Shown: positions 25,920 through 35,122, counted from the first letter of the stretch. The stretch: DNA of 64,000 nt from Streptomyces fulvoviolaceus (GCF_000718165.1 NZ_JOEY01000019.1:1-64000), one strand, 5' to 3'. Translations and numbers: made by a program. The notes: generated by a model from the letters alone, not told the origin.

Positions 25920-26261
25920 ATGGACACAGCATGGATGGCCATGGACATCGCCGCGGGCCGCGGCGCCCTCGGTATCGGGCTGGCCGTTGCGGGAGTGGCG
26001 GTCGTGGCGGTGCTGATCGGCGCCTTCTGGTACGGCGCACGCGTCAAGCGCCGCGAGCCGCCCCCGCCGACTCCCGAGGAGCAGCCGCGGCTGCCGGAGG
26101 GTGGTCCGGTCGGTGAGGTCCGGGAGAACCGGGAGCCCGACGAGGTGCCGAGGAGTGAGCACCGTCTGACACCGCACCAGATGCCCGGCTTCGGCAACTC
26201 GCCGTCCCGGCGGGGCTCGTCGGAGGAACGGCCCCGCTGGGACGGGAGCAGCAGCGGTTGA
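25920..26261 (+). CDS. DUF6479 family small membrane protein
   Basis: A 113-residue protein with one N-terminal membrane span (about 15-37, LGIGLAVAGVAVVAVLIGAF), then an Arg/Lys stop and a long Pro/Glu/Arg-rich cytoplasmic tail containing EVRENREPDEVPR and RLTPHQMPGFGNS. This combination is typical of the Streptomyces-restricted family DUF6479. No function is known. ATG 25920 directly precedes the hydrophobic segment; no strong ribosome site is seen. Confidence 0.8.
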   Translation: MDTAWMAMDIAAGRGALGIGLAVAGVAVVAVLIGAFWYGARVKRREPPPPTPEEQPRLPEGGPVGEVRENREPDEVPRSEHRLTPHQMPGFGNSPSRRGSSEERPRWDGSSSG

Positions 26262-26283
26262 CGGGGCCCTCTTGTCGGGGCCG

Positions 26284-27894
26284 TCAGCCCTCCCGCTGTC
26301 CCACCGCCGTGACCGCCTCGGCGGACGGGGCGCGGCCCGCGGTGTTCGAAGCGGCGGCGATCGATGCCTGTCGCGGACGGCGGAGCAGCACCACGGCGAC
26401 CAGGGCGGCGAGCAGGGTGAGTGACCCGGCCACCGTCAGGCACAGCCGGAGCCCGTCGAGGAAGGAGTCCCCCAGAGCTCCCAGGGCCCGTCCGGTGTCC
26501 GCGCCGAGGTCGAGCTGGGCGACCGCGCCCAGTCCCCCGGCGTCCGCGGCGGCGACGATGCGTTCCTGAGCCACGCCCGTCACGCCCGCGTCGGTGAGGT
26601 GACCGGGGAACGTGTCCAGGGCCTTGGTGGTGAGCAGCGCGCCCAGGACGGCCGGTCCGAGGGCGCCGCCGACCTGACGGAAGGCGTTGTTGCCCGCCGC
26701 GGCCATCCCGGCCAGCTGGTACGGCACGGAGGCGACCGCCGTCGCGGTCATCGGCGTCAGGACGGTCCCCATGCCCAGGCCGAGCAGCGCCAGCCGCCAG
26801 GCGATGGAGGCGAACGAGGTGTCGGCGCCGATCGTCGTCAGCGAGAACAGCGCGCCGGAGATGACCAGCAGACCACCGGTGATCAGGGCGCGGGCGGAGA
26901 TCCGGTGCATGAGACGCCCGACGGGCTGCCCGACCACGATGGCCGCCGCGGTGACCATGAGCAGCCGCCAGGCCGCCTGGAGCGTGTCGAGCTGCTGCAC
27001 CAGGCCGAAGTACAGGCTGAGCAGGAAGAAGAAGCCGATCAGCGCCAGGAAGGCGATCATCGCGACCAGCGTGGTGGCGGTGAACGCCGGGCTGCGGAAC
27101 AGGGCCAGGTCCAGCATGGGGCTGTCGCTGCGCCGCTCGGCGAGGACGAACGCGACACCGCCGACGACAGCGGTGAACAGGGCCATCATGACCTTGACGT
27201 CCGTGAACGAACCGGCGCCGCCCTCGATCACGCCGTACACCAGCGCGGTGATCGCCAGCGTCGCGGTGATCTGCCCGGGCCAGTCCAGCCTGCGGCCGTG
27301 CGGGACCCGCGAGTCGGGCAGCAGCCGTGCGGCGACGGCCATCGCGATCAGCGAGACCGGGATGGACAGCAGGTAGATCCAGCGCCAGGCGGCGTGATCG
27401 AGGATCACTCCGGCGATCAGCGGGCCGACGGCCAGTGCGGCCATGAGCGAGGTGGCCCACAGGCCGATGAACTTGCCGCGCTCCCGGTGGTCGGGCACGG
27501 CGTGGCTGATCAGCGCCAGTGTGGTGGGCAGCAGTGTGGCCGCACCGAGGCCGGCGAGGGCCTGGCCGATCCACAGCACCTGTACCGACTGTGCGGCCAA
27601 CGCGACGGCGGCACCGGCGGCGGAGAAGAGCAGGCCCGACTGGAACACCTTCTTGCGCCCGTGCACGTCGCCGACGACACCGGCGGTGAGGATGAACGCG
27701 GCCATGGGCAGGACGAACGCGTCCTGGACCCATGACAGTTGGGCGGTCGACGCACTCAGCGCCGCCTGGATGGCGGGCAGGCTCACGGCGACGGTGGTGA
27801 CCGGCAGATAGGCGACGAAGACGCCGAGGCAGGCCATGACGAGCGTGGCCGCCCGTCGGTCGGCAGGCCCGCTCGCCGGGGTCGTGACGTTCAC
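26284..27894 (-). CDS. MFS transporter, DHA2 (14-TM) drug-efflux type
   Basis: A 536-residue polytopic membrane protein. The first loop carries the MFS motif GVVGDVHGRKKVFQSGLLF (about 62-80) and LGAATLLPTTLALISHAVPDHRERGKFIGLW follows in TM4-5, as in EmrB/QacA drug:H+ antiporters. Length fits 14 spans. GTG 27894 follows AAAGGAG, and Thr-Thr-Pro-rich residues lead to the first span. It is divergent from an Lrp/AsnC regulator with 169 bases between, the likely regulatory partner. Substrate unknown. Confidence 0.9.
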   Translation of the reverse strand: MNVTTPASGPADRRAATLVMACLGVFVAYLPVTTVAVSLPAIQAALSASTAQLSWVQDAFVLPMAAFILTAGVVGDVHGRKKVFQSGLLFSAAGAAVALAAQSVQVLWIGQALAGLGAATLLPTTLALISHAVPDHRERGKFIGLWATSLMAALAVGPLIAGVILDHAAWRWIYLLSIPVSLIAMAVAARLLPDSRVPHGRRLDWPGQITATLAITALVYGVIEGGAGSFTDVKVMMALFTAVVGGVAFVLAERRSDSPMLDLALFRSPAFTATTLVAMIAFLALIGFFFLLSLYFGLVQQLDTLQAAWRLLMVTAAAIVVGQPVGRLMHRISARALITGGLLVISGALFSLTTIGADTSFASIAWRLALLGLGMGTVLTPMTATAVASVPYQLAGMAAAGNNAFRQVGGALGPAVLGALLTTKALDTFPGHLTDAGVTGVAQERIVAAADAGGLGAVAQLDLGADTGRALGALGDSFLDGLRLCLTVAGSLTLLAALVAVVLLRRPRQASIAAASNTAGRAPSAEAVTAVGQREG

Positions 27895-28063
27895 GGAGGA
27901 ACTCTCCTTTGCGGCGCGCACCACGCCGCGCTCGATCGTTGCTGTGCCGCTCCTGTACGGATCGGCGCCCCAGCATCGGCCCCACTGCGACAGATCACCA
28001 ACGCAGCGTGCGGAAGTGACCACACATCCCCATCCACAGCCTCCCGGCTGGCACACTTCCCTC

Positions 28064-29059
28064 ATGTCAGACGACATCGACAGGAAAATCCTCCGCGCGC
28101 TGCACTACGCGCCACGTGCCTCGTTCCGGCTCATCGGCGAGGTGGCCGGAGTCTCCGAGCAGACCGCGGCCCGCCGCTACCACGCCCTGCGGCGCGAAGG
28201 AGTCATGCGGGTGATCGGCCTGGTCAATCCCGAAGTGCACGGACAGGCGCGCTGGATCGCCCGTATCCGCTGCCGCCCCGACCGTGTCGGCCCGCTCGCC
28301 GAGGCCCTCGCCCGCCGGCCCGACATCGCCTACGCGGGTCTCGTCTCCGGCGGCGCGGAGATCATCTGCGTCATCCACTCCGCGGTCGAGGTCCAGCGCG
28401 ACGACGTCCTGCTGAGGCAGCTGCCGAAATCGGCCTCCGTCCTGGACGTCAGCATCGACCTGATCATCCACCCCTTCGGCGCCGCCGACACCGCCGTATG
28501 GGCGGGATACGGCGGACACCTCACACCCGAGCAGATCCGCCGGCTCACCGCGGACCGGCCCCCGGCGCCCAGCGGCCCCCTCCTGCCGCTCACGGCCGAG
28601 GACGCCCCGCTCCTCGACGCCCTCGCCGAGGACGGCCGCACCACCCACACCCAACTCGCCGAGCTCACCGGCTGGTCCAAGGCCCGGGTCGCCCGCCGGC
28701 TCGACTCCCTTGAGTCCTCCGGCACCCTCTCCTACGAGGTCGACCTGCTCCCCGAGCGCCTGGGCCACCAGCTCAACGCCATGCTCTGGCTGCGCGTCGC
28801 GCCCGCATACCTCCACCGCGTCGGGGACGAGCTCGCCGGCCACGACGAGGTGGCCTTCGCCGGTGCCATCAGCGGCGACCACAACGTGCTGTCGATCGTC
28901 AACTGCCGTGACGCCGAGGACTTCTACCGCTATCTGACCACCCGCGTGGCCGCCGTCCCCGGCATCGACGGCTACAGCGTCAGCATCCGGGTCCGCCGAC
29001 TCAAGCAGGCCGCGTCCCTGATCGCCCACGGCCGTCTGGTCCACCCGGGGCTCGCGTGA
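28064..29059 (+). CDS. Lrp/AsnC family transcriptional regulator with two HTH domains
   Basis: A 331-residue regulator built as a tandem: N-terminal AsnC-type helix-turn-helix (DDIDRKILRALHYAPRASFR, about 3-22) with a short ligand-binding-like segment, then a second HTH (LAELTGWSKARVARRLDSLE, about 196-215) and a C-terminal RAM domain. Such doubled AsnC proteins are common in actinomycetes and often control a divergent exporter or enzyme. The ATG at 28064 is supported by the family start DDIDRKIL. Upstream, GGAAGTG (28012) and CACTTCC (28054) are distant inverted copies that might bind it; evidence is weak. Confidence 0.9.
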   Translation: MSDDIDRKILRALHYAPRASFRLIGEVAGVSEQTAARRYHALRREGVMRVIGLVNPEVHGQARWIARIRCRPDRVGPLAEALARRPDIAYAGLVSGGAEIICVIHSAVEVQRDDVLLRQLPKSASVLDVSIDLIIHPFGAADTAVWAGYGGHLTPEQIRRLTADRPPAPSGPLLPLTAEDAPLLDALAEDGRTTHTQLAELTGWSKARVARRLDSLESSGTLSYEVDLLPERLGHQLNAMLWLRVAPAYLHRVGDELAGHDEVAFAGAISGDHNVLSIVNCRDAEDFYRYLTTRVAAVPGIDGYSVSIRVRRLKQAASLIAHGRLVHPGLA

Positions 29060-29066
29060 GTACCTG

Positions 29067-30203
29067 TCACACGACCGGTGCCAGGCGCCAGAGGGACGTC
29101 GTCTCCGCGCCGCGTGCGGTGTGGAGAGGGTCGTCGGTGTCCTTGGCACGCGGATGGCGCGGCCTGGTGTCGATCCTGTCCACGATCCGGAGCCCCGCCG
29201 TCTCGATGGCGGCAAGCAGGTGTCGGCGCGTTCGGAGACCGAGGTGTTCTGCCAGGTCGGACAGGACGAGCCAGCCCTCGCCGCCCGGCGTCAGGTGCGC
29301 GGGCAGTCCTTCGAGGAGGCCGTGGAGCATGGTGGCGTCCGCGTCGTAGACCCCTTGCTCGAGAGGTGAGGTCGGTCGGGCCGGCAGCCAGGGCGGGTTG
29401 CACACGACGAGGTCGGCACGGCCCGGCGGGAACAGACAGGGGCCGATCACGTCGATGCGACCGGTGAGCCCGAGCCGGTGGACGTTCTCCTCGGCGCACG
29501 CCAAGGCACGGGGGCTGATGTCGGTGGCCGTGACGCGCTGGATCCCGCGCCCGGCAAGTACCGCCGCGAGGACGCCGGTTCCCGTACCGAGGTCGAAGGC
29601 CGTGCCCGCACCCGGGCTCTGCCGCACCGCCTCGGGCAGTGGCGCATGGGCGACCAGGTCGACGTATTCCCCTCTGACCGGTGCGAACACGCCGTAGTGC
29701 GGGTGGATCCGGGTGCCGAGCGCCGGCACGTGGACGCCTTTCGTACGCCACTGGTGGGCGCCGATCACTCCCAGCAGCTCTCTGAGCGAGACGACCGACG
29801 GTCCGGTCGGCGGGCCGTACGCCTCGTGGCAGGCCTGGCGGACGTCGGGGGCCCGCCGCAGGGAGACGGTGTAGTCGTCCTCCAGCGGTACCAGGAGCAT
29901 GCCCAGGACGTGGGCGCGATGGCTGCGGTCGCGGCGGTGCAGGTGGAAGGACTCGGCCGGAGTGCCGGCGGGCCTGGGCGGTTTGCGGTCGATACGGCGG
30001 CTCATCGCCTGCATCAGCTGACGCGCGTTGTGGTAGTCGCCCCGCCAGAGCAGGGCCGTACCTTCGCAGGCCAGGCGATATGCGGTACGGGCCTGCGTCC
30101 GGTCGTCGGCGACGACGACCCGGCGGGGCGCGGGGGTGCCGTTCTCGGAATGCCAACCGGCGGACCGGTGGGTGTGGTCTTCAGCCCAGTTGATCGTGGA
30201 CAC
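29067..30203 (-). CDS. class I SAM-dependent methyltransferase with NPPW motif
   Basis: A 378-residue protein. The SAM-binding motif I is FDLGTGTGVLAAVLAGRG at about 194-211 and the NPPW catalytic motif (VVCNPPWLP) at about 264-272. NPPY/W methyltransferases modify amide or exocyclic amine nitrogens, as in PrmC (release factor Gln), RlmG or DNA N6 enzymes. The N-terminal about 160 residues are unrelated and may select the substrate. GTG 30203 is chosen because GAGGAG sits 6 bases upstream; longer starts exist up to 30245. It stands alone between other transcription units. Target unknown. Confidence 0.8.
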   Translation of the reverse strand: MSTINWAEDHTHRSAGWHSENGTPAPRRVVVADDRTQARTAYRLACEGTALLWRGDYHNARQLMQAMSRRIDRKPPRPAGTPAESFHLHRRDRSHRAHVLGMLLVPLEDDYTVSLRRAPDVRQACHEAYGPPTGPSVVSLRELLGVIGAHQWRTKGVHVPALGTRIHPHYGVFAPVRGEYVDLVAHAPLPEAVRQSPGAGTAFDLGTGTGVLAAVLAGRGIQRVTATDISPRALACAEENVHRLGLTGRIDVIGPCLFPPGRADLVVCNPPWLPARPTSPLEQGVYDADATMLHGLLEGLPAHLTPGGEGWLVLSDLAEHLGLRTRRHLLAAIETAGLRIVDRIDTRPRHPRAKDTDDPLHTARGAETTSLWRLAPVV

Positions 30204-30464
30204 CACGAACTCCTCGTGATCGATAGTGCGGGACACGAAGAGCACTTCGACCAGGAGCAGACCGGACCGCCGCCCGACTGTCCGGCAGTCAGGCGTGAGG
30301 GGTTGAGGCAGGTGGCGGCTACTGCTCCCGCGTCGAAGCGCGGGAACGGAAGTCGCCGAGAACCATGCCGAGCGTCACGGTCAGCCCTTTCGATGAGACG
30401 AGGTATCAGGGTCGCACAGGTGTCGTCCTGTACGAACTCCTCTGGACTTGTGGGCCGTTGAGGT

Positions 30465-31355
30465 TCAGGCAGTCGGCTTCTCGTCGAAGCTGGCGAAGTA
30501 GGCGGCGGCCATGTCCTCGTCGCCGTGGCCCTGGGCAGCGGCGCGCTCGAAGCGCTCGGCGCTCGCGGTGGCCACGTCGAGGCGGATGCCGTTCTGTTCG
30601 CCGGCCTGGACGATCAGGCGGGCGTCCTTGGCCGCCGTCGACACCGCGAATTGGGCAGGTGTCAACTGGTCGTTGAGGACGAGCGCGGACTTGGCGCGCA
30701 GGTAGCCCATGTCGAGCGGGCCGCCGGCGATCGCGTCGAAGAAGTTCTGCGGGTCGACGCCGAGAGCCTTCGCCAGGGCGAGAGCCTCGCCGCCCGCGTT
30801 GGTGACGGCGAGGACCCAGCTGTTGGCGACCAGCTTCAGCCGGGTGGCGCTGCCCTCGGCTCCGTCCTCGCCCGTCCACACCGTGCGGGCGCCGACCGCG
30901 TCGAGGACGGGGTGCACGGCGTCGCGGTGCTCGCTCGGACCGGCCGCCAGGACGAGCAGCTGTCCGGCCTCGGCGGGGGCCCGGGTGCCGAGCACCGGGG
31001 CGTCGAAGAAGACCAGTCGGTGCTCGCGGGCGAAGGCGGCCAGGTCGCCGATCGCCTTGATGCCGGCGGTGGTCGACTGCACCCACGCGGTGCCCGGACG
31101 CAGCGCGGCGGCGGCCTGCTTCATGACGTCCAGGGCGGCGGGACCGTCGTACAGCATGGTGAGGACGACATCCGCGCCCTCGACGGCCTCGGCGGGGGTG
31201 CCGGCGATCCCGATCCCGTCGGCGGCGAGCGGTTCGGCCTTGGCGCGGCTGCGGTTCCAGGCACGGACGGTGTGTCCGGCCCGAGCCAGGTTGCGGGCCA
31301 TCGCGGCCCCCATGATCCCGGTGCCCAGAACACTCACGGTGAGCTTGTCGGTCAT
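30465..31355 (-). CDS. NAD(P)-dependent beta-hydroxyacid dehydrogenase (HIBADH family)
   Basis: A 296-residue protein of the 3-hydroxyisobutyrate dehydrogenase/6-phosphogluconate dehydrogenase superfamily. The Rossmann motif VLGTGIMGAAMARNLARAGH is at 8-27; the substrate-binding block FFDAPVLGTRAPAEAGQL is at about 114-131, and the conserved catalytic lysine is in KLVANSW (about 167-173). ATG 31355 follows GAGGAAG. Gly-rich N-terminus and length fit NADPH-dependent glyoxylate/succinic semialdehyde or imine-type reductases as well, so the substrate is not fixed. It is the last of three co-directional genes with SRPBCC and DJ-1-type proteins. Confidence 0.87.
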   Translation of the reverse strand: MTDKLTVSVLGTGIMGAAMARNLARAGHTVRAWNRSRAKAEPLAADGIGIAGTPAEAVEGADVVLTMLYDGPAALDVMKQAAAALRPGTAWVQSTTAGIKAIGDLAAFAREHRLVFFDAPVLGTRAPAEAGQLLVLAAGPSEHRDAVHPVLDAVGARTVWTGEDGAEGSATRLKLVANSWVLAVTNAGGEALALAKALGVDPQNFFDAIAGGPLDMGYLRAKSALVLNDQLTPAQFAVSTAAKDARLIVQAGEQNGIRLDVATASAERFERAAAQGHGDEDMAAAYFASFDEKPTA

Positions 31356-31460
31356 GACGTCAACTTCCTCATCAGTGCTGCGAGATGACGGTCCTGCTGG
31401 CCTTGGAGACCATACGAGACCGGGTGCGCCCCTGTTCCATGGGACGCACCCGGGGCGCAC

Positions 31461-31973
31461 CTACTTCGAAGCGGAGGCGAGGCCGTCGAGCCAGGCCTGG
31501 TGGCCGTCGAGCATCGGGGTGGGGCGCTCGCCCGCCGGCGCGGCGGCGGGATGCCCGATGCGGGCCTCCTGGATCAGGATCCGCACCCGGCCGCCGGGCA
31601 GGTCCTCGACCGGCCGGGCGTGCAGCACGTCGAGCCGCTCCTCGAGGGTGCCGTCCTGCTTGGCGGTCCACGACAGACGCCCGGGGACGCCCTCGACCGG
31701 GGACGCGAACTCCACGACGTGCGCGTCCAGCGGCGGGAAGCCGAAGGTGCCGAAGCTGAGGACGAGGTCGTCCTTCAGCTCGGGGCCGCCGCCCTGCGGG
31801 AAGGAGATGTCGGCGACGTTGTCGTAGCAGCCGTCCCACTCGGAGGTGCCGACCAGGTGGCGCCAGACGTTCGCGGCGGTCGCACCGGCCACGGTCACCT
31901 CGTTGGAGACGAAGTTGTCGCCGGTGCCGGGCAGGTACTCCTCGGGCCAGTCGATCGCGTTCTGCGTGGTCAT
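31461..31973 (-). CDS. SRPBCC family protein
   Basis: A 170-residue START/SRPBCC-fold protein. The helix-grip pattern appears as ATAANVWRHLVGTSEWDGCYDN near the N-terminus, a run of beta-strands (DDLVLSFGTFGFPPLDAHVVEF, GRLSWTAKQDGTLEERLDVLHA) and a C-terminal helix (MLDGHQAWLDGLASA). Such proteins bind hydrophobic ligands or act as hydrolases/cyclases; function here is unknown. ATG 31973 is 34 bases after the stop of the DJ-1-like gene, in the same direction, so co-transcription is likely. Confidence 0.82.
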   Translation of the reverse strand: MTTQNAIDWPEEYLPGTGDNFVSNEVTVAGATAANVWRHLVGTSEWDGCYDNVADISFPQGGGPELKDDLVLSFGTFGFPPLDAHVVEFASPVEGVPGRLSWTAKQDGTLEERLDVLHARPVEDLPGGRVRILIQEARIGHPAAAPAGERPTPMLDGHQAWLDGLASASK

Positions 31974-32007
31974 GCGGGGCGTCCTTCAGGGGTACGCAAG
32001 TCGGGTG

Positions 32008-32703
32008 TCAGGCAAGCTTCTTGAGCAGTTCGGCGGCCAGCGGGGCGGAAGAGGCCGGGTTCTGGCCGGTGACGACGTTGCGGTCGACCTCCACGTGCGG
32101 CGCCCACGGCGCACCGACCTCGACCTTGACGCCCACCTCGGTCAGCCGGTCCTGCAGCAGCCACTTGGCGTTGTCGGCGCTCCCGGCCAACTGCTCCTCG
32201 GCGTTGGTGAAGGCGGTGATGCGGTAGCCGGCGTACGCGTTGGTGCCGTCCTCCTTGACCGCGGCGAGCAGTGCGGCCGGGCCGTGGCACACCACACCGA
32301 CCGGCATTCCGCTCGTCACCGCCCGCGCGAGGACGCGTCCGGAGTCGGCGTCCACCGCCAGGTCCTCCATGGGGCCGTGGCCGCCGGGGACGTACACGGC
32401 GTCGTAGTCGTCGAGGCGTACGTCCGTCAGCGCGATCGGTTGGGCGAACTCGGGGGCGGTCTCCACCACGTTCCTGATCCGGGCGGCCTGTTCGGGACCG
32501 CCGTTGGCGCCGTCGCTCAGGCTGCCCGGGTCGACCGGCGACACCACCGCGCCCGGCGTGGCGACCGTGACCTCGTGTCCGGCGGCCTTGAACGCCTCCA
32601 GGGGGACGACGGCCTCCTCGGCCCAGAAGCCGGTGGGGTGCTTGCCGCCGTCGGCCAGCGTCCACTGGTCGGCGCCGGTCATCACGAAAAGGATCTTCGC
32701 CAT
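32008..32703 (-). CDS. type 1 glutamine amidotransferase-like DJ-1/PfpI (Hsp31-like) protein
   Basis: A 231-residue DJ-1/PfpI superfamily protein. The nucleophilic cysteine is Cys139 in PVGVVCHGPAALL, next to His140, and the acidic partner is probably in TGFWAEEAVVP (Glu29/30). The length and the FWAEE motif match Hsp31/YajL-type glyoxalase III or chaperone members, which detoxify methylglyoxal in the cytosol. It leads a three-gene group with an SRPBCC protein and a HIBADH-type reductase, which suggests aldehyde or electrophile stress. A decayed LysR gene is divergent from it. Confidence 0.87.
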   Translation of the reverse strand: MAKILFVMTGADQWTLADGGKHPTGFWAEEAVVPLEAFKAAGHEVTVATPGAVVSPVDPGSLSDGANGGPEQAARIRNVVETAPEFAQPIALTDVRLDDYDAVYVPGGHGPMEDLAVDADSGRVLARAVTSGMPVGVVCHGPAALLAAVKEDGTNAYAGYRITAFTNAEEQLAGSADNAKWLLQDRLTEVGVKVEVGAPWAPHVEVDRNVVTGQNPASSAPLAAELLKKLA

Positions 32704-32758
32704 GGTCTCTCCTCAAGGGGTTGGGTCGCTGCAGGTGGGTGCATCATCGCCACCCGCG

Positions 32759-33093
32759 GCTGCCGCCGCCACCTGGCGACGTCCTCGACGTCAGACGTGG
32801 TCCCCGTCGGCGCCATCGCCCGCCGCTACCGGCGCACCGTTTTCGGCAAGCCGCTCGCCGCGCTCACCGTGCCCAACCTGCACGCCGTGGTCTCCGCGGT
32901 CACCGCCGGATCGGGCTACAGCGTGCTGCCCCGCTCATTGTGCGAGGAACACCTCGTGGCGGGCCGACTCGCCCTGCTCCACGACCCGGAGGAGCCTCCG
33001 CTCAACACGCTCTTCCTCGTCCAGCACCCTGGCGCCGACGCCAGCCCGGACGTGATCCGCGTACGCGAGGCGCTCCAGCAGGCCGCCCGCACC
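32759..33093 (+). pseudogene. C-terminal remnant of a LysR-type regulator
   Basis: This frame encodes only the end of a LysR substrate-binding domain: RRYRRTVFGKPLAALTVPNL, then VVSAVTAGSGYSVLPRSLC and PLNTLFLVQHPGADASPDV match the last third of actinobacterial LysR proteins. The N-terminal helix-turn-helix and the first part of the effector domain are missing; upstream is the DJ-1 gene start. No normal stop is present and the frame runs on into the opposite-strand gene after 33131. It is a truncated gene, most likely the lost divergent activator of the DJ-1/SRPBCC/reductase group. Confidence 0.72.
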
Positions 33094-33131
33094 TGGTCGC
33101 CGGTGCCCTGCCGCCGCGTAGCAGGTCGCCC

Positions 33132-33473
33132 TCACGCCAGGCATGCGTCCAGCAGGCTTTCGTCCCGGACCACCCATCCCGCGCCCAGCTCACGGCGCAG
33201 AGCCTCCAGTGCGGCGTACGCCTGCTGCTTGAACAACTGCTTCTCCGCGTCGGGCCACGGGCACGGGTTCGGGGGGTAGGCCTGGTCGAGCGACGACTCG
33301 AACCACTCGCACAGCCTCGTCAGCTCGGCCCGGGTCTCCGGGGTGATCGGCAGGCGTGCCAGGTCGGTGGGATGCCCGTACGGGCTGTCCATGTCCTCCG
33401 GCCACAACGGGGTGTCCGGGACGCCGACTTCGAAGAAGAAGCGCAGGTAGTGGGCCACGCCGTACTGTCTCAC
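33132..33473 (-). CDS. hypothetical protein coupled to a membrane protein gene
   Basis: A 113-residue protein I do not recognise. It is rich in Pro, Trp and Glu, without membrane span or signal: it begins VRQYGVAHYLRFFFEVG, has PITPETRAELTRLCEWFESS in the middle and a helical end. GTG 33473 overlaps the stop of the upstream membrane-protein gene by 4 bases (GTGA), so it is translated with it. Function unknown; the coupling suggests a partner of that protein. Confidence 0.7.
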   Translation of the reverse strand: MRQYGVAHYLRFFFEVGVPDTPLWPEDMDSPYGHPTDLARLPITPETRAELTRLCEWFESSLDQAYPPNPCPWPDAEKQLFKQQAYAALEALRRELGAGWVVRDESLLDACLA

Positions 33474-35122
33474 GCGGCCGACCGGCAGCCGGCCGGTTCC
33501 GACTCCGGCGCGAGGTAGGCGGAGCCGATCCGGTAGACGCCTGGCGCCCCGACCGTCAGACGCGTGAACTCGCCCTCCTCGCACAGGCATCCGCCCTCGA
33601 CGCGCAGCCACGGCGAGTACGCGACCCGTACGGTCACCGTGCCGGGCCCGGGCATCCGTACGTCGAGTTCGGCGTCCGTGGTGCGCACGACTCCGCCGGG
33701 CGCCGACACCAGCGGCACGGCGTCCCGCACCCGGTAGACCCGCCAGTGCGCGTCGCTCCACACCGGCTCCAGCCAGGCGGGCCGGTTCCGCACGAGGCGC
33801 GCCTCCGCCTCCCCGTACCGGTCCGCCTCGGCGTTCGGCAGCACGACGAGGCCGACGGCCCAACGGTCCAGCCAGGTCCGGTACTTCGCCGCGGAGAACG
33901 TGCCGTCGTAGAAGAGCCGCCCGCGGTCCATGTCGAGCTGGGTGTTCCAGCCGCGTGCCAGATTGACGTACGGCGACAGCACGTCGGCCTCGCGATGGTC
34001 GCGGGTCGGGACGACCTCCACGCGGGCGCGGTCGGCGCCGAGCCGGTCGAGGGCCCGTACGACACCGTGCGTGTCGGCGGCCCACGCCGGGACCTCGGCG
34101 CTCCCCCGCAGGAAGGAGGTGGGTGTCCCCGACCCCAGCCAGAACAGGGAGGCCGCCAGCGCGACGGCGAGCGCACCGCGCCGGTACCGCGCCCGCCGTT
34201 CCACCGAGAGCAGGGCCGCGAGCAGCACGGCCGGCGCGAACAGCAGCGCGAACCGCTCCACGTTGCTGCCGATGGGCGAGGAGATCAGGTACGACAGCAC
34301 GACCCCGACCGTGTACACGGCGCCGCCGAGCCGCACCACGCGCCAGTCGCGCGGCGCCAGGAGGGCCACCGCCGCTCCGAGCAGGGCCGGCCAAAGGATC
34401 CGCCCCGCCGCCATCGGCTCCTGGCCGTGGAAGGGGAACAGCAGCGTGGTCGTCGCCACCACCGCGAAGGGTGGGACCAGGAGCGCGGCGGCCCGGGCCC
34501 AGTCGCGGCGCAGTCCGTAGGCCGCGCCCGCCACCACGAGGAACAGCCCGGCCACCGGACTCGCCGCCGTCGCGAGCAGCGCGTACCCCGCAGCGAGCAC
34601 CACGCGCCGCTGCCCCACCAGCAGCACACAGGCCGCAACCCCGAAGGCGACACCCAGCGCGAACGTCGTACGCCCCGCCGCGACATTGACCCACAGACCG
34701 AACGCGGCGAGCAGCGCGGGCGGCAGCGGGCGCCGGATCCCCGACCGCACCAGGAGCACCGAGGCCAGCCAGCCGGCGGCCAGCCCGGAGGCGACGGCTA
34801 TCGTGCGCACGCCGAAGTAGCCCATCAGGTACGGCGAGAGCAGGCTGTAGTTGGCCGTGTGGACCCCGCCGAACCAGAACAGGCCGTACGCCGAGTCGCC
34901 GTGCTGGACGGCGAAGCGGGCCCAGGTCTCCTGGGCCGCTAGGTCGCCGCCGCCGTTGGCCCGGAAGAACGCCCACACGATGTACAGCGGCAGCATCGTC
35001 ACGGTGGCGAGCAGCGGGACACGACGACGGAGGAGGACCGCCCGGCCTCGGCGCCGAGGCCCCCTGCGAGGAGGTGCGGTTCCGTTCTTCGGGGCAGGGA
35101 GGAGCTCGACAGCAGCTGCCAT
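33470..35122 (-). CDS. polytopic integral membrane protein of unknown function
   Basis: A 550-residue protein with a basic Pro/Arg-rich cytoplasmic N-terminus, then about ten hydrophobic segments between residues 35 and 335 (for example VPLLATVTMLPLYIVWAFF and LPPALLAAFGLWVNVAAG), and a soluble C-terminal region of about 200 residues. The overall plan (many spans, large extracytoplasmic end, GDSAYGLFWFGGVHTANYSLLSPYL loop) resembles GT-C-type glycosyltransferase-like proteins, but no DxD-type motif is certain. It precedes the short coupled gene at 33473. Role unknown. Confidence 0.75.
   Translation of the reverse strand: MAAAVELLPAPKNGTAPPRRGPRRRGRAVLLRRRVPLLATVTMLPLYIVWAFFRANGGGDLAAQETWARFAVQHGDSAYGLFWFGGVHTANYSLLSPYLMGYFGVRTIAVASGLAAGWLASVLLVRSGIRRPLPPALLAAFGLWVNVAAGRTTFALGVAFGVAACVLLVGQRRVVLAAGYALLATAASPVAGLFLVVAGAAYGLRRDWARAAALLVPPFAVVATTTLLFPFHGQEPMAAGRILWPALLGAAVALLAPRDWRVVRLGGAVYTVGVVLSYLISSPIGSNVERFALLFAPAVLLAALLSVERRARYRRGALAVALAASLFWLGSGTPTSFLRGSAEVPAWAADTHGVVRALDRLGADRARVEVVPTRDHREADVLSPYVNLARGWNTQLDMDRGRLFYDGTFSAAKYRTWLDRWAVGLVVLPNAEADRYGEAEARLVRNRPAWLEPVWSDAHWRVYRVRDAVPLVSAPGGVVRTTDAELDVRMPGPGTVTVRVAYSPWLRVEGGCLCEEGEFTRLTVGAPGVYRIGSAYLAPESEPAGCRSAA

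Noticed and set aside
26259..26285. Possible hairpin between DUF6479 and the MFS gene
   Set aside because: The stem needs a 2-base bulge and only three further pairs, so it is not convincing.
26599..27735. Open frame antisense to the MFS transporter
   Set aside because: Its composition is Gly/Gln/Asp/Arg-rich and repetitive, typical of a shadow; the transporter frame has clear motifs and spans.
30204..30464. Short plus-strand frame starting near 30365 (MPSVTVSPFDETRYQGRT)
   Set aside because: No ribosome site and it runs into the antisense of the HIBADH-type gene; no family recognised.
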